From Acanthochlamys bracteata (lineage: Eukaryota > Streptophyta > Magnoliopsida > Pandanales > Velloziaceae): a stretch of 64,000 bases of DNA. A program made the translations under genes and the position numbers. Positions 35,050 through 47,655 of the stretch are shown here, in pieces. The stretch spans positions 4,181,155 through 4,245,154 of the forward strand of contig CM034137.1 in NCBI GenBank assembly GCA_019914995.1. Direction: 5' to 3'. Numbering within the stretch: the stretch's first letter is position 1; each line of letters opens with the position of its first letter. The notes below the pieces were generated by a model. It worked only from the letters and a program-made list of their open reading frames with translations, did no database searches and was not told where the DNA came from.

Positions 35050-35690
35050 TGTCACACGCCGCCTCCGGGCTGTGACAGGCATTGGTCCAGACCAAATATA
35101 GATCATATCCGAACTTGGCCCAGTCTAGTAAGTCTTAACCAAAACACCACTTTTACATTAAACATGTGCCGAATCTCTTAAAATTTTCGGCAAAGTCTCC
35201 TCGAAAAACTCGAGAGAAAAATCTGTACAAATTTCATTATAACCATAACAATTACCCCGAAGATAATATCAGACGTTAACTTTAAATTAAATAAATATAA
35301 CACTATACCATAACGCTTAATTAAACAACTTATACATATACAATCACTCGAAGTTAGAGAGCCAACTATATGAAAAAGAAGCATGCACACTACCCTCAAC
35401 TCACCAATTAGCCAGCGTCACGCTACTAGCTCCATTTAACTCGTCCTTATCATATCTAGAAAAGGCCAAAGTAAAAGAAAAAAAATGAGCCCAGTCTCAT
35501 TGAGGTGAAATAACAGATGCATCGTTTAAGGTGCCTAATGCATTACCCAATATTTGGTTTCTATCTTTCTACATGTACAGGAATGCTAAGGATTGGATTA
35601 AGATCAATTCTACTAAGTTTTGATTCGTCACGTACCGACTCAGTCCTTAATATAGAGAGTTAGGCTATACGCAAATGCATCAAACAATGA
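35050..35690. repeat. Truncated LTR of the 2.7-kb solo-LTR family, copy 4
   Basis: It starts TGTCACACGCCGCCTCCGGG, then GTGACAGGCATTGGTCCAGA, and contains GAGCCCAGTCTCATTGAGGT (35488) and ACCGACTCAGTCCTTAATA (35635), the landmarks of the solo LTRs at 8758-17715. Only about the first 640 bp are present and it directly adjoins the hAT remnant. Confidence 0.78.
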
Positions 35691-36177
35691 CGATGCAAAT
35701 GGTTGAACCGTTGCCAACTACTGAAGAAGGAATCAAATTGGCACTTTTAGAAATACAAATTATACGAAGAGAAATTGATAGCCAATATTAATTAAAAATT
35801 GGAAGTAGCGGACAAGCATTACTTTCGCCCGAAAATAACTATGGGGGACTAATTTTGCAACATAAGTTATAAGGTGACTTATTCTGAAAATACGGTGGCG
35901 TACGAGTGAAGGTATTGTATTAGTATTTATACTAGCAACGGTAAGAGAATGGTAAATGTAGTTTCTACCAAACTCAAAAGAAAACCCATTCGTATCGCTA
36001 GACTCTCTTTCCCCTTGTGTTCTAAAATCTAGCAGAAAACCCAAAAAAAGGAAAATTCAATCGGAGGAAAAGAGTTTTTAATTTTCAATCTTTGGCTTTT
36101 CTTCTTTCTTCTTCTTTCACTAGTTCATTTGCCCGTTTTAATCTTGTGATTGATTTTTGTTGAATAAAACAGAGAGA

Positions 36178-36369
36178 ATGACAGAAACAGAGAGAGAAGA
36201 GAGAGAACTAGTTGAATGCTCAACAAACACGAAATTGAAGTTCGGAAATTGGATTGGTCGTGAGGATTCGGCAGAAGGAGAATACCGAGAACCTTTGAGA
36301 CGGTGTAGTCATTTCCTTCAGTTTTGTTTATCAAAAAATTCGTTGCAAGAATTTTTGCTCGGAATTCAG
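36178..36369 (+). CDS. Putative first coding exon, unknown small protein (L2)
   Basis: An ATG follows an in-frame upstream TGA and opens 64 codons to the GGAATTCAG/GTTAGG donor. The peptide starts MTETEREERELVEC, continues KLKFGNWIGREDSAEGEYRE, then LRRCSHFLQF, and ends QEFLLGIQ. The N-terminus is highly charged. KFGNW recalls the RIN4/NOI motif, but the conserved residues after it are absent, so I do not assign it. No signal peptide is seen. The L3 copy encodes the same residues, whereas L1 is frameshifted. If spliced to the next acceptor at phase 0 a stop follows quickly, so it may instead be an upstream ORF in a non-coding leader. Confidence 0.3.
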
Positions 36370-37326
36370 GTTAGGGTTTTTGCGTTTTTTGTTGTTTGCA
36401 AGGTTTCTAGTTCGTTTTCCAGTTGTTTATGTAACTCTTTGTAATCGATTATGCAATACGAACTGGTTCCTCTCACTCCCTTCTTTCTGTTTTACCAAAT
36501 GACAAATGAAAAAAGATCTTCAAGTTTCAATTTCTTGAATTATTTTTTTCCAAAAAAATTTCTTATTAAATAGTTTCAGTTTCTTTGAGTTTTCAATATT
36601 TGAAATATTTTTTCCCTTTTCTTGTGTTTATGCAAAATCTTCTTTGAGTAGATCGTGGTTTTATTAAGAAAATTCTTTTACGGTATTTCCTTTTTGTTTT
36701 CTTATTTCTATCGACAGTTTTGTTTTAAACTTTTTTTTCTTACAGTAGTTACAGTTTACCGATGGGATTTCTATGTTTGTTTGAGGTTTAAGGGTAGAGT
36801 TTCTTGGCTTTTACAAAATTTTGAAGATTGTTTCACCAATAATAGTCATGGAGAAGAAGATGCTTAGTTGTAACTTTCTTCTATTTATGGGTTTTGTTTT
36901 CCAATGATTATGAACAGTCAATTTGGATTTCGGAAGGTAACATAATGCAGCTTAACTTCTTCTATTTGACTAGTTGTACTTCACGTGTATATACTGTTTG
37001 TGGAGGTTCACTTTTAAAGTCGTTTGTCAATTTCTTTGGAGCATTGTTCCTCGAGTGTAAAGAAATGTTGAATGTCTATTGAACGTTTTTATAATACATG
37101 TTGTCATTTTAATAAAGTACGTAATACATGACCTTCAGTTTTTTATGCTACATGTTGGTTATTGAAACAAGAACAACCACAGAAAACCATTATCACTTGG
37201 CAATTTGTATCGAGTAAATTCGTCCACCTTTTGGGGCGGTAGCATTGGTGAAAATTCGTTGTTTGTGTTGTATGAAGCATATTTTATTCCCTTGACAAGT
37301 ATAATTTCTCTTTGCGAATTTTGCAG

Positions 37327-37570
37327 GAATGTCATTTTGTCTGTACTCAATTAAGAAGTTTTTGTTCTGGTTCTCACTTTCAGAAGAAGAACAAGGCTTT
37401 GAATGCTGTTCCTGATGATACAACATCAGTTTGGAGCTTAAATGGGAGATGAAGTGTACAGAATTTCAGATTAGTTCAAGGGAGAATCACGAATGGCTGC
37501 TGGAGTCTAGGATTATGGTGCAAACAAAATAATTCAAAGCATTTCTTGTTGGTGATTTTTCAATTAATAG
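37327..37570 (+). other. Exon-like block of L2, frame interrupted by TGA
   Basis: A TTTTGCAG acceptor is followed by an almost open frame (ECHFVCTQLRSFC, then NKALNAVPDDTTSVWSLNGR and TNGCWSLGLWC) up to TTAATAG/GTATTCG. One TGA, at the codon after SLNGR (37450-37452), is TGC in the L3 copy. No family recognised. Confidence 0.4.
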
Positions 37571-38200
37571 GTATTCGCTAAGTAAGTGCTCTTTTTTAAT
37601 GTTCATTCATATTTCGTTAATCTTCTGCAATCTTCTTTGTCTGCCTCAGGAGTAAAGGGAACCATATTTAACTTGTGGTGTAATTTCTTCTGGTTATTGC
37701 ATCCACTACAGCCCCTTCTTAAGAAGCTCAAGTTGTTTGTCCAATTTTCAATTTCATGTTATGCTCCTCTTTAAATTTGTTGGGCTAAATGTCTAAGTAT
37801 TTGTTTAGAGAAGTATATTTTATTATTGGTGCAGAAGTGCAGCTCTGTTCAAGACTGTATGTTTAGATTATTGTTAAAGACATGTCATATGTGGTACGCC
37901 TGTTAAAAATAAATAAACTGAATATTATCATCTAGAATGTCAAATGAAGAAAGCTGTGGATATGGATAACATATTATGGATAAGAGCTTGCGCCAATTAA
38001 AAGCATCCAAAACTGTGGATGTGTAGGTAGACACATCTACTGCTCTGCATTTATGTTAGCATGTGCATGTGAATACGCCAATTCATCTTGACATACCTAT
38101 GTATATACTTTCCTATGTCTGTACAGATATGCATGAATGCATACATACATAGATCTAAATGTAGAAAACGCAATTTGAAATGGGCTTGCAGATGAAAATC

Positions 38201-39805
38201 AGCTTTATTGATTTGGATGGCTGGGGGACTAGGCATCAGATTGCTATATCTCAAGAAGGTAGTATCATGATTACAGAAGCATCAGTTTTTTTGTAATATT
38301 CGTTTGTACATTCATTTTCCACTACCAAATTGTTTGACATTTGTAACTTTTCCACTATCTGTGATGTAGGTTCTAGCGATCTACGAAGAAGCTTCTAAGA
38401 TGATATAATTTGGTGGATGTCCTGCAAAGTTTAAGCTTGGCTTCAGGTGTTTTCTACCACTTCAAGTGTGTTGAAATTGATGTTTTACTATCTTTAATGG
38501 TTGTTATGGTTCTCTTTGCAATTATATACTGGAATTCTTGGTGTTTTTGAAATTCTAGATTAAATTGCTTGTTAAATAGATGAATGTTGTGCTTGTTTTG
38601 TCATTTGCAAACTTGGTATTTAGGCTGACATATTTTGTAGGGTACTTGAAGTGATTTTGTATCTTTTGTACCATTTTTGTTTTTCCATGAAAGGAGAAAC
38701 TTATTGACAGATATGGTTAAGTACCTCTTTTAGTTTTCATTAGTATCCTTTTTACATGAAGTCTGTATTGCTGCTACTTTTCAAACAGAAAGACAAATTC
38801 CTTTATTTTTGTTGCTTTTGTTTATTAAGGTAGCACTTTCTTTGATTGGTTGATTTTAAAGCTTTGTCTAGGCAGATATATCAAGAAGGAAATCTGTAGC
38901 TTTTTAAAAAGAGTGAGATATTGTATGAGTTTTGACTGTCTTTTGAAGATCTTTGTTGCCCAGGTGAGCTTACTCGTAATGGAATTACCACTATTAGAAC
39001 GAATTCTTTCCTAAAATATTTGACAAATAGTGTTTGCTTCTGCTTGCATCAGAAGCTTTTTCTCTGAATTTGTTCATAGATATAAGCAGTGGAGGTTGCA
39101 TCTAAATTATGTTCACCTCTTGCTTGAATTGGTTAGACTTTACAGCATCGGGTGAGTAGTTATTTGTATATTGTTGTTGAAATCTAAAAGCTACAAATTC
39201 TATCTTCGATGGTTTTAAGTTAGACTTTAAGGTTATGATTATCATCGAAAGCATGTGTTGTTTGTGATCCAAGTGACCACATATTTTAATACATCTTTAT
39301 TAACCTGCATTGGGGCCTGAATTTATTTCTTGTTGCATGCTTTTGGCATAGCCAGTATGTATTGCTTGTTTATTAGCTCTTGATTGGCTTATTTTTCATA
39401 CAATTTTCAAGATAAATACATTTGATGGAAGTATTATTCATATATCACTAACGCGATTCTACTTGAAACTTTGATATTTTGATGGTCTTCATGTTTCATT
39501 ACTGTTTGGAAAACTGAAGAGGGTTGTATTGGAAGTTTTTTATTGAATCATGATTATGAAAATTTCCTAATGGAGGAAACATTATAACAAATAGATACTG
39601 AGAATAGAATACGTAGTTAGACCTACGATGCATAGCAAACATACATTACTCTTCAAAAATCGAAAATTTAGCGACATAAGTTACCAACTTGACCAAATAC
39701 ACTAGGAATAAGGTAATTTCTTTTATAAATAAGTTGTCAGTCAGAAGTTGCATAGTAAAGTATAAGATTTGGTTCTACTTTCTGAAAGTCCTATTATTTG
39801 CACAA
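38201..39805. other. Spacer with array motifs, no protein gene
   Basis: It holds the block GGCATCAG...ATGATTACAGAAGCATCAG (38225-38285) and the motif GCGATCTACGAAGAAGCTTC (38375) after a GATGTAG acceptor-like site; both recur near 49.8-50.05 kb and 53.4-53.7 kb. The rest is T-rich intron-like DNA. Confidence 0.5.
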
Positions 39806-40470
39806 TCTGATGTAACTAGCTTCTTGCCTATTACCTTTAACAATGCAACTCGAGTTGTTTATATTGTCTAATAGAGCCACTGGATGGATGCCGTATTATC
39901 TTTAGAAACGTCTTGCAAATTTGCATGGTCTCTACTTGTGGTCAAATCTATCTTGTACTAACTAGCATGTAGATTACAACTAGTGGTTGACTTTAATTTG
40001 TCAAGGAACGGATCCAACTTATTTGTACGGGATAAGTAGCTCATAAAAGATCTCAAATAATTGGAGATGGGTGACACCCTGAAACGCTACTTTGTATCTT
40101 CTGCGATTTCTAATTGATGTTCTTACCATTCTGTGATCCCATAATTTGCATCTAATTCCACTTTGCCTGTTCTTTTATATTGAATTTGTTTTGACATTGA
40201 TTTTAATTAGGTGTCCATCTGTTTGATGCATGTGGTGGCAAAGAAGTTGCGTATTTAGATGTTTGCGAAGAGACTGATGCTACCAAAAGGTGCGAAGAAT
40301 TCTTCAATACATTGTCTGGACATGGATGTAGTTCACAGTTGCTCCCCGTATACATTTTATTTTACATATACAAATGATGCTTATTTACGGTTAGGGGTTT
40401 TTGCACTTTCATATTTGCTTGTTTCTAGTTTAATTTTCAGATTAGATCTACTAATTGGACTCTTACATAG

Positions 40471-40521
40471 GTCACAACCATGATGTGGAGGTGCAATGAT
40501 ACAAAAAAGAATCTCTGTACG
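40471..40521 (+). other. Exon-like cassette E1, copy 4
   Basis: 51 nt between CTTACATAG and GTAAAAG; nearly the same as copy 1, at the corresponding place in Unit B. Confidence 0.45.
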
Positions 40522-42394
40522 GTAAAAGTTTCTGAGGTTTCCATGGCTTTCCTCTTCTTACTTAGCACATTGATATATTTTGTGGAACGACATGGAGGAA
40601 CCCATATGTCCAGGGATGTTCTTCTGTCCTTTTTCATATGCTTGTTCAGAGTGTTCGTTATTCTTTTTATTGTCTATTCGTGCTTGTTATTTTGCGTGCA
40701 TTATAATCACCGTTATATTCCCCTTCTTTAGGAATTTTATCATGGTGTTAGCCAATCGTGTGTTGTTATAAGTCTAAACTGCTATTATTTTCTAAATCAT
40801 GCATAAGATATGCACTGCATCGTCAGTAATAGTACTTATTTTTACATGATAATTTGATCTCATAAATAATTAATTACTATGTGAATAGTTCTTAGAAAAA
40901 TTTTTCATCTGTCACTATATACCTTATATGATACATAATTTTTTTGAATGTGAAATGCGGGAGGAGTAAGTTGCCAAGAATATATTGATGTTTGCTTTTT
41001 GGTTATAAAGTATAAGTGTTCTCATTGATTGTATACAAATACAAATCGTGTGTTATCATGCTAAATGCTGTAAGTTACTATGAATAATAATGGTTAAGAA
41101 CAAATTGTTTTAATTTCTTTGATGTATGTTGGTACATTTTTTAGATCTCTTTCCAATAATTTCTTTTTGAATATGGTTTCTGAAGATGTGAACCTTTTTT
41201 TAAAACTAGGCAGCAATCATTGAAGTCACTGATATCCTTACTTTTTGCGTCTGAGAGCATGTCATTATCGATGGTGGATTCTGTTTGTTGTTATAAATTG
41301 ACTTTCATTCCTTGCTAGTTTGCTTTTGTTGTCAGTTATTTACAAATACAGAATTTTAGTATTATCTTTCACGTGCGTGACTTCTATATACAATGAAATG
41401 AAATTTGTTTTGTTTGTTTAAATTTTTTTTATTTCAGGGGGGCTTTTCTGAAAACCTTTTCTTGATCAGATATATTTGTTTATTTTACAATGAGCAAAAG
41501 AGTGTTATTTTCCTATCGTGTTTGTTCTATTAATTTTGCAATTATGTTGAGTAAAGCTCTTTTTGTGTTCTTGAGCTTCAGTTTGTTATTTCACAAGTTC
41601 TCCTAATGTATACCTCTCCTAACATTAGTGGCATATAATTTATTTAAAATAGATCTTTGTTGATATGATTGCCTTATTATGCTGTAAACGTAGATATATT
41701 TGTCAACCTATTTTTGTAGGCATTGAAAAATCTTATCTTTTTGAACTTCCCTAGAAGTGAGCATTAATTATTACTATAAAGATGTGTGGAGATAAGCTGC
41801 CACCAAAGTTTTTACTGAAATTCCAGCACACCAGGTATTATAATGAAATTCCATTCATTCCTTCGCAAGATAATAGCATGCAATAAGCGCGTGCTGCATC
41901 ATTACTTCCCTCATTCACCATAAGTAACTGATCTTTATCTAAATCTTTCCTAGAAATATATCAACATTGTAACATCACACTGTTCTTGGGGATGCATGGA
42001 ATTTGAAAAGAGGTGATCTGATAACTATATGATCTCAAAGCTTATTGGGCTGTCTAAGATATTTGAAAACCATTTCAGAGGTTTCATATTTACAGAAAAA
42101 TATTAGTTCAGCATATGATGGGTATAGAATCTGTAAGTTAGCAGCATGCCTATTCCTTTTACACTCTAGGTACTCGATCGCCTTAAAAGCATTGCTGTGT
42201 TATCTTCATTGCATGCAAGCTTAGACATATGCGAGTTTAGATTTCTATATTCTCATGCTAGGTTCATGAAACATCTTTGTTGCATGCTTTACTAGTATTC
42301 CATCCAACTTGCTGCATTCATTTCCTGGAGATATCTTGACATACCTAGTTTCTACTCCTGTAGCCTCTCATTGTTTCTACTTTTGTTGTTGCAG

Positions 42395-42464
42395 GAGTCA
42401 AAATACTCTAGCAAAATTCAATCTTGAAGAGACAACAAATGCTTTTGTGGAGTACCTGCAGAAT
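42395..42464 (+). other. Exon-like cassette E2, copy 2
   Basis: 70 nt between TTTTGTTGTTGCAG and GTATGTAG in Unit B; the counterpart of 21398-21468 with the same borders. Confidence 0.5.
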
Positions 42465-42835
42465 GTATGTAGAGTTTTACCTTCTAATGGAAGAAGCGAA
42501 AGCAAAGAGCTCAATTATTTTAAATCAAAGTTGTCTTGATTGCCCATCTCCTTTGGAAAGCATGGCTGTTAGTGTTTACAGTTTAAGGCATGCAGAGGTA
42601 ATATTTATGATATTCTAGCATTTAGTGAAGTACAAATTATTTCTTGATATGGTATCTCTTTAGTGTCTTGTGTTGGCTATGTGATAGTTGCTAACAATCA
42701 TCAAATAAATTGTCATATACTACTATCACTAGTGAAGCTCAATTGGTTTTGTTGATTATTTTGGAATTACTTTCTCATTTCCATAGTTTTTATTTGTTTT
42801 CCTGATAACTTGCAATGGCAAACTAAATCTAGCAG

Positions 42836-42903
42836 TAGTATAGAATGGGAATAAATCAATCGTGCTCCAAAGCTCAACAGGAAAAGCGTTCCCCTGAAAT
42901 TAG
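42836..42903 (+). other. Exon-like cassette E3, copy 3
   Basis: 68 nt between ATCTAGCAG and GTAGGTTA; contains CCAAAGCTCAACAGGAAAAG. Confidence 0.45.
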
Positions 42904-44877
42904 GTAGGTTAACTTTCTGGTAAGACTATGGTTCATCCTTCTTTGTCTGAAAAGCTTCTTGGAATAATAATTTAATGTTCCACTGTGCAGTACATGTTAT
43001 TTTATTCTGTTGGGGAGTCATACATATTTGAATTATCAATGTAAAGTGTTGTGTTATAGTTACTCTTTGACAGTTAGAGATGACATTTTTTCCATGTATG
43101 CAAGTATTTACATGTATGCAACCTTACTGTCTGTTTTAGTTTTCTTGTTAAGATGTTTCTAGTAATATGTTCCAACCGTATATTTAAATTGGGAAGCATG
43201 TTGATGATGTTTAGGGAAATGGGCATTTTTTATGCCCTGAAGTAAATTGTTACAACTATATCCTAGTTCTTCATGTGCAAGACTACAGTTGGCATGAATA
43301 TACATGAAACCCGTTTTATCGCCTTTGACGCCATCTTGGTTATACCTGTAATTGAGTCAACTTTGTTTGACAAACAGTAGTGCCGAATCTTTAGTATAGC
43401 TCAAAAGATCTTGTTGATATGATTATATGATTAACCATGGCTATGCAGCCTACAAGTTTGGAGTAGAGCTTACTAATGGACAGGGCCACCCCCTTTTATT
43501 GTTATATACCTTTATTAATTTAGTTTTAATTACTGTTTGCCACCATTGTTATTGTATGCAGTGAATTGTTCCATTCGCATGGTTTCTGAGTTATGTTGGC
43601 AGATCAAGTACGGAAATGACCAATTCTTCATGATCTTAGTAGTCATGATTTAGAGCAGTCTCGATTGGTCCTCTCTTTGTTGATTCCTTTGGAATTGGCT
43701 CTCTCTTTTCTGTAGTTTTAACTTTTATTGCCTTCATGATAGGTTTCGTATTGCACCATAAATTTAGCAGCAGTATGGAATGAAAATGATGCTGAATGTT
43801 TAGAAGCATTTCCCTGGAAGTCTGTGAGTCTTAAAGCTGTTGTTTACACATCTTGTTTGAAAATTTTGTAAAACTTATGTTCTGTTATGTTGGCATGTTC
43901 TTTTATATCCTGTTAGTGTGTCGTGCACATATTCGATATTATTTGAAATGCGAATGGATTATTGAGCTGTAGTTCTCTTTGGAATTCAGGTATAATTTTT
44001 GAGCCATGTATGCATGTTCATATTTACATGTATGTATTTCCCTCTTAGTTTTAACTTTCCTAATAAAATGTTTCCAGTAATTTATATGTTGAAGCCGTAT
44101 GCTTTAATGCAGAAGCACGTAGTTGATGTATATGGAAATTAGCAATGTGTTGCTGTGATATTAACGGTTCACTAATCTTCCTAATGTCTAACGTTCATGT
44201 TTTTTGTTTGACCTCGTTTATTGTTGAGCTAATATTTTAGAAATTATCTTTGAAGTAGTTTTATTCTGTTAACGATAAGGTCCAATATAATTTGTGTAGT
44301 CTGGTGTAATCATGTTAATCTTATCTTAGCATTGTTCATGAGGATGACATTCTTCTAGTTGGATAATCTTGATAGATTTACAAGTGAGGCATCAATAGCT
44401 TGTTATTTTTTAAATTGACAGATACTGTACTCAAGTATGTTACAGAAACTTTTGGAACTCAATTATAAATAATTCTGTATGTAGGCTTTCATTTTATCAA
44501 ATGAAGAGGTTGTGTTAGTAACCAACGTATATATGTGGCGTAGAGTTTTGTCCAGTGCTAAATTTTCAAATGTGTGAATAGTTATGTGTTTAAAAGAATG
44601 TTCGAGAATTGCTATTATTTGTAGTGCTGAAAGAGATAATGATGACTAGGTCGCTGGAATTTGGTTTTGTTTATTATGTATGTTGCAACTTCTGCTCCTT
44701 TTATTTCGTGTGCCATACGGTTAGGTTTTGTTTAGCTTTAATAAAACAGTAATAGCGAGGCTCACTATGTTTGTTAGAAAGCTTTAGACTTCTTTTATCA
44801 ATGAACTTTTTAGCTTTCCTATTTGTTGTTTTCCTCGTTTAATTTCAGGTTATATCAATTGATTTGACTTCAATTAG

Positions 44878-44922
44878 GTCACAGATGTGGAGGTGATATG
44901 ATAAGGAGAGAATTCTCGTAAG
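44878..44922 (+). other. Exon-like cassette E1, copy 5 (short form)
   Basis: 45 nt between TCAATTAG and GTAAAAG; the Unit B counterpart of the 45-nt form at 23656. Confidence 0.45.
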
Positions 44923-47144
44923 GTAAAAGTTTTTTACATCTTGAAGCGGCTTTCCATTATTTATTACTGAACATATAATTATATATTTTCTTTTTGTTAT
45001 TGGATCTAATCACATTTTTTTATTTCGATGACTATTTTATTTCATAAGGAGTATGGCATTCATCGGGAAAGCTAAGTGTGGAATCCACTTTTACGGTGAA
45101 GTTCTTCTATCATCTTTTTATTTGTTTATTTTGCACTATGTGCTTTCTTTTTAATATCTATTTATGCTTAATATTTTCCATGCTAATCTGATTAAACTAT
45201 TATTGCCGATAAAGATGCAGTCTAATTGAGTGAATGTATTAAGTGGCAAGCACAATTACGCATGTACATTTATTGGATCGGATGTTGTATTGGACATAGT
45301 TAAGCTGTGTGCAGAATGTAAATTGCGATTTACAAAGAGCTTATGACTAATTAAAAGTATCCAAAACTATGGATACGTACTTAGACACATCTATTGATGT
45401 ATTCTTGGAGCAATGTGCATATAGAAAGGAAATTTACTGCTGCAATACTGTTTTGATAATTAACATAGTTAAAACTGTTGATTTGTAATGAGATTTGAAT
45501 TATCAATACTTGTTGCTGTTAGCAATGAGATTTTGAGTATATGCTTTTTAATGAGCTTCTTAATTTAGTATGAACCAATGCTTGGTTACAGTTCTAATAG
45601 TTGGGAGGTCTTTAAGAAGACAAGTAGCAAAATAATTAAACCAATTTGAAATAGATTATGTTATGTGGAGTATTTATGATGCAGAGTAAGGTCGGTTGGG
45701 AGGATTAGATAGCTCCTAAGTGGTGACCATGATAATGGAACATTACATAACTTTGCTTTGTTTTCATTTTACAATTTGCTCGTTTAAGTACTGAAAGAAG
45801 TAGGTATATCTTCACAGGATTGAATGAAAATATATCTTATTATTTTTAGAAATGTCTTCCAAATTTGAATAATCTTTACTTATGTTGTAATTTATCTTGT
45901 CTTAATAAGTGTAAACTACATGCATCAATACTCCGTTATTGATGACTGATGATTGTCTTGCTTAACTTGTTACCTCTTTCCCTAAATGTGTAATATTCAA
46001 GCTGTGAGTCTTGCTGTGCTTGCTTGATTCTTTTCGTTTCTTCTCACTATGCAAACATGCTTGATTAGTGTCAAGTACCTATCTATTAATTCTGAGCGGG
46101 TAGAGATGAGTTTTACACAAATTCTGTTTGAAACGTGTTTCAGCTTATGGGAGCTCATGTAAGTTAAATTTGACAAGTGGGCAACTTAAATCTTGTCCAT
46201 GAATGGATCCAACTTGTTTCTACAAGATAAGGAAGTAGATCAGAAATGACTCTACACCTTGGAGACCAGAGAAACCTTTTAGCGGTACCCTGTATTTTTT
46301 TCTAGTTCTAATTGATATTCTTAACATGTTTTCATTCCTTAATCTGCATCTATTTCAGTTTATGTTGCTTATATTGACTTACATTTGATATTGACTTTAA
46401 TTGGGATGCGACTCTTTTTGATGCATTTGGTGGCAAAGAAGTTGCGAGTCTGTAGATTTTGCAAAGAGATCAATGTTACAAAAAAGTTGTTGAAGTTGCT
46501 ATTAGTTTGAAAGGGAATTTTCACCTGTGCTATTTTATCACTTGTTTCTACTTATTTCATTGAGCCCTAATCCTATGTTTTTAAAATATTTCTTTAAATC
46601 TTACCTAGAAAGGTATAGCAAGTATGTAACATCACACTGTTCTCGGGTATGCATGGAAATTGAAAAGAGGTGGTCTGATAACTATTATAACAAAACCCAC
46701 ATTCTTGAATTTTGATTAAGATTTTTGAAGCCATTTGTGGAGGTATAATATTTATAGAAATATATTAGCTCAGCATATGATGGGTATAGAATCTGTGAGT
46801 TAGGAGAATGCCTGTTCATTTTACACATGCTTCTAGGGGCTTGATCGTCTTAAGAGATAGCCTTTTGCTAACATTTTTATCACTTCCTTTCCTGGTTTGC
46901 TATTCTACCTGCTGCTTATTTATAATGGGTTAGCATGCTTATGTGTTATCTTCATTGGATGCAAGTCTAGACACATGTTAGTTTGGATTTGTATTGTTCT
47001 CATGCTAAGTTCATGAAAAATCATTTTTGTACCTACTTTACTAGTATTTCATTCAACTTGCTGCATTCAGTTCCTGGATATATCTTTATATTCTTAGGAA
47101 ATTCTGCTGTATCTTGTTAGTTGTTTTTGCTTTTGCTGTTGCAG

Positions 47145-47170
47145 GAGCAAAATGCTCTAGCAAGGTTCAC
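47145..47170 (+). other. Exon-like cassette E2, copy 3 (short)
   Basis: 26 nt between TTTTGCTGTTGCAG and GTATGAAG; the interior GAGCAAAATGCTCTAGCAAG matches the start of E2. The equivalent Unit A copy near 26510 has lost the acceptor (TTTCCG for TTGCAG). Confidence 0.4.
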
Positions 47171-47589
47171 GTATGAAGACGACATTCCTTTTATGTGCTT
47201 TGCAGAGTGTACTTTGGGTTTATGTTTTAATGGAAGAAGGAAAAGCAAACAGCTCCATTATTTAAATTAAAGTTGTCTTGATTGGTCATCTCCTTTAGAA
47301 ATTGCATAGTTATTAGTGTTTACGGTTTAAGGCACAAAATAATAATACTTAAGATATTAGAGCATTTAGCTAAATACAAATTGTTTCTCGATTTGGTAGA
47401 TATCTCATTAGTTTCTCGTTTAGCTATTTGATAGTTGCTAATAATCATCATACCGATTGTAATATGCTTCGCCTCCTATCACTGCTGAAACTCAGTTGAT
47501 TTTGTTGATTCCTTTGGATTTAGGTTGCTTGTTTCGATAGTTTCTATTAGTTTTCACGATAAATTGCATTGCCGATGTAAATGTAGCAG

Positions 47590-47655
47590 TACTGCAGAAT
47601 GGGAATGAAGCTATTGTGCTCCAAAGCTCAACAGGAAAGCACTCCCCAAAAATAG
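47590..47655 (+). other. Exon-like cassette E3, copy 4
   Basis: 66 nt after ATGTAGCAG and before GTTTAAC; close to copy 2 (26957). Confidence 0.42.

Larger units (their letters stand above)
35843..38200 (+). repeat. Leader block L2, likely promoter and first exons of the array transcript
   Basis: The block starts near GGGGGACTAATTTTGCAACA. CCCATTCGTATCGCTAGACT and TCTCTTTCCCCTTGTGTTCT look like a transcription start and CT-rich leader. A first exon follows, ending GGAATTCAG before GTTAGG at 36370. Later exon-like blocks are 36797-36867 (frame SWLLQNFEDCFTNNSHGEED) and 37327-37570. It is almost the same as L3 (61884 onward) and more diverged from L1. Just before it, 35687-35791 holds a short frame (EPLPTTEEGIKLALLEIQ) of unknown origin. 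Confidence 0.65.

Noticed and set aside
36178..36369. RIN4/NOI-domain protein, from the KFGNW motif in the leader ORF
   Set aside because: Only five residues match; the conserved residues expected after the motif in NOI proteins are absent.
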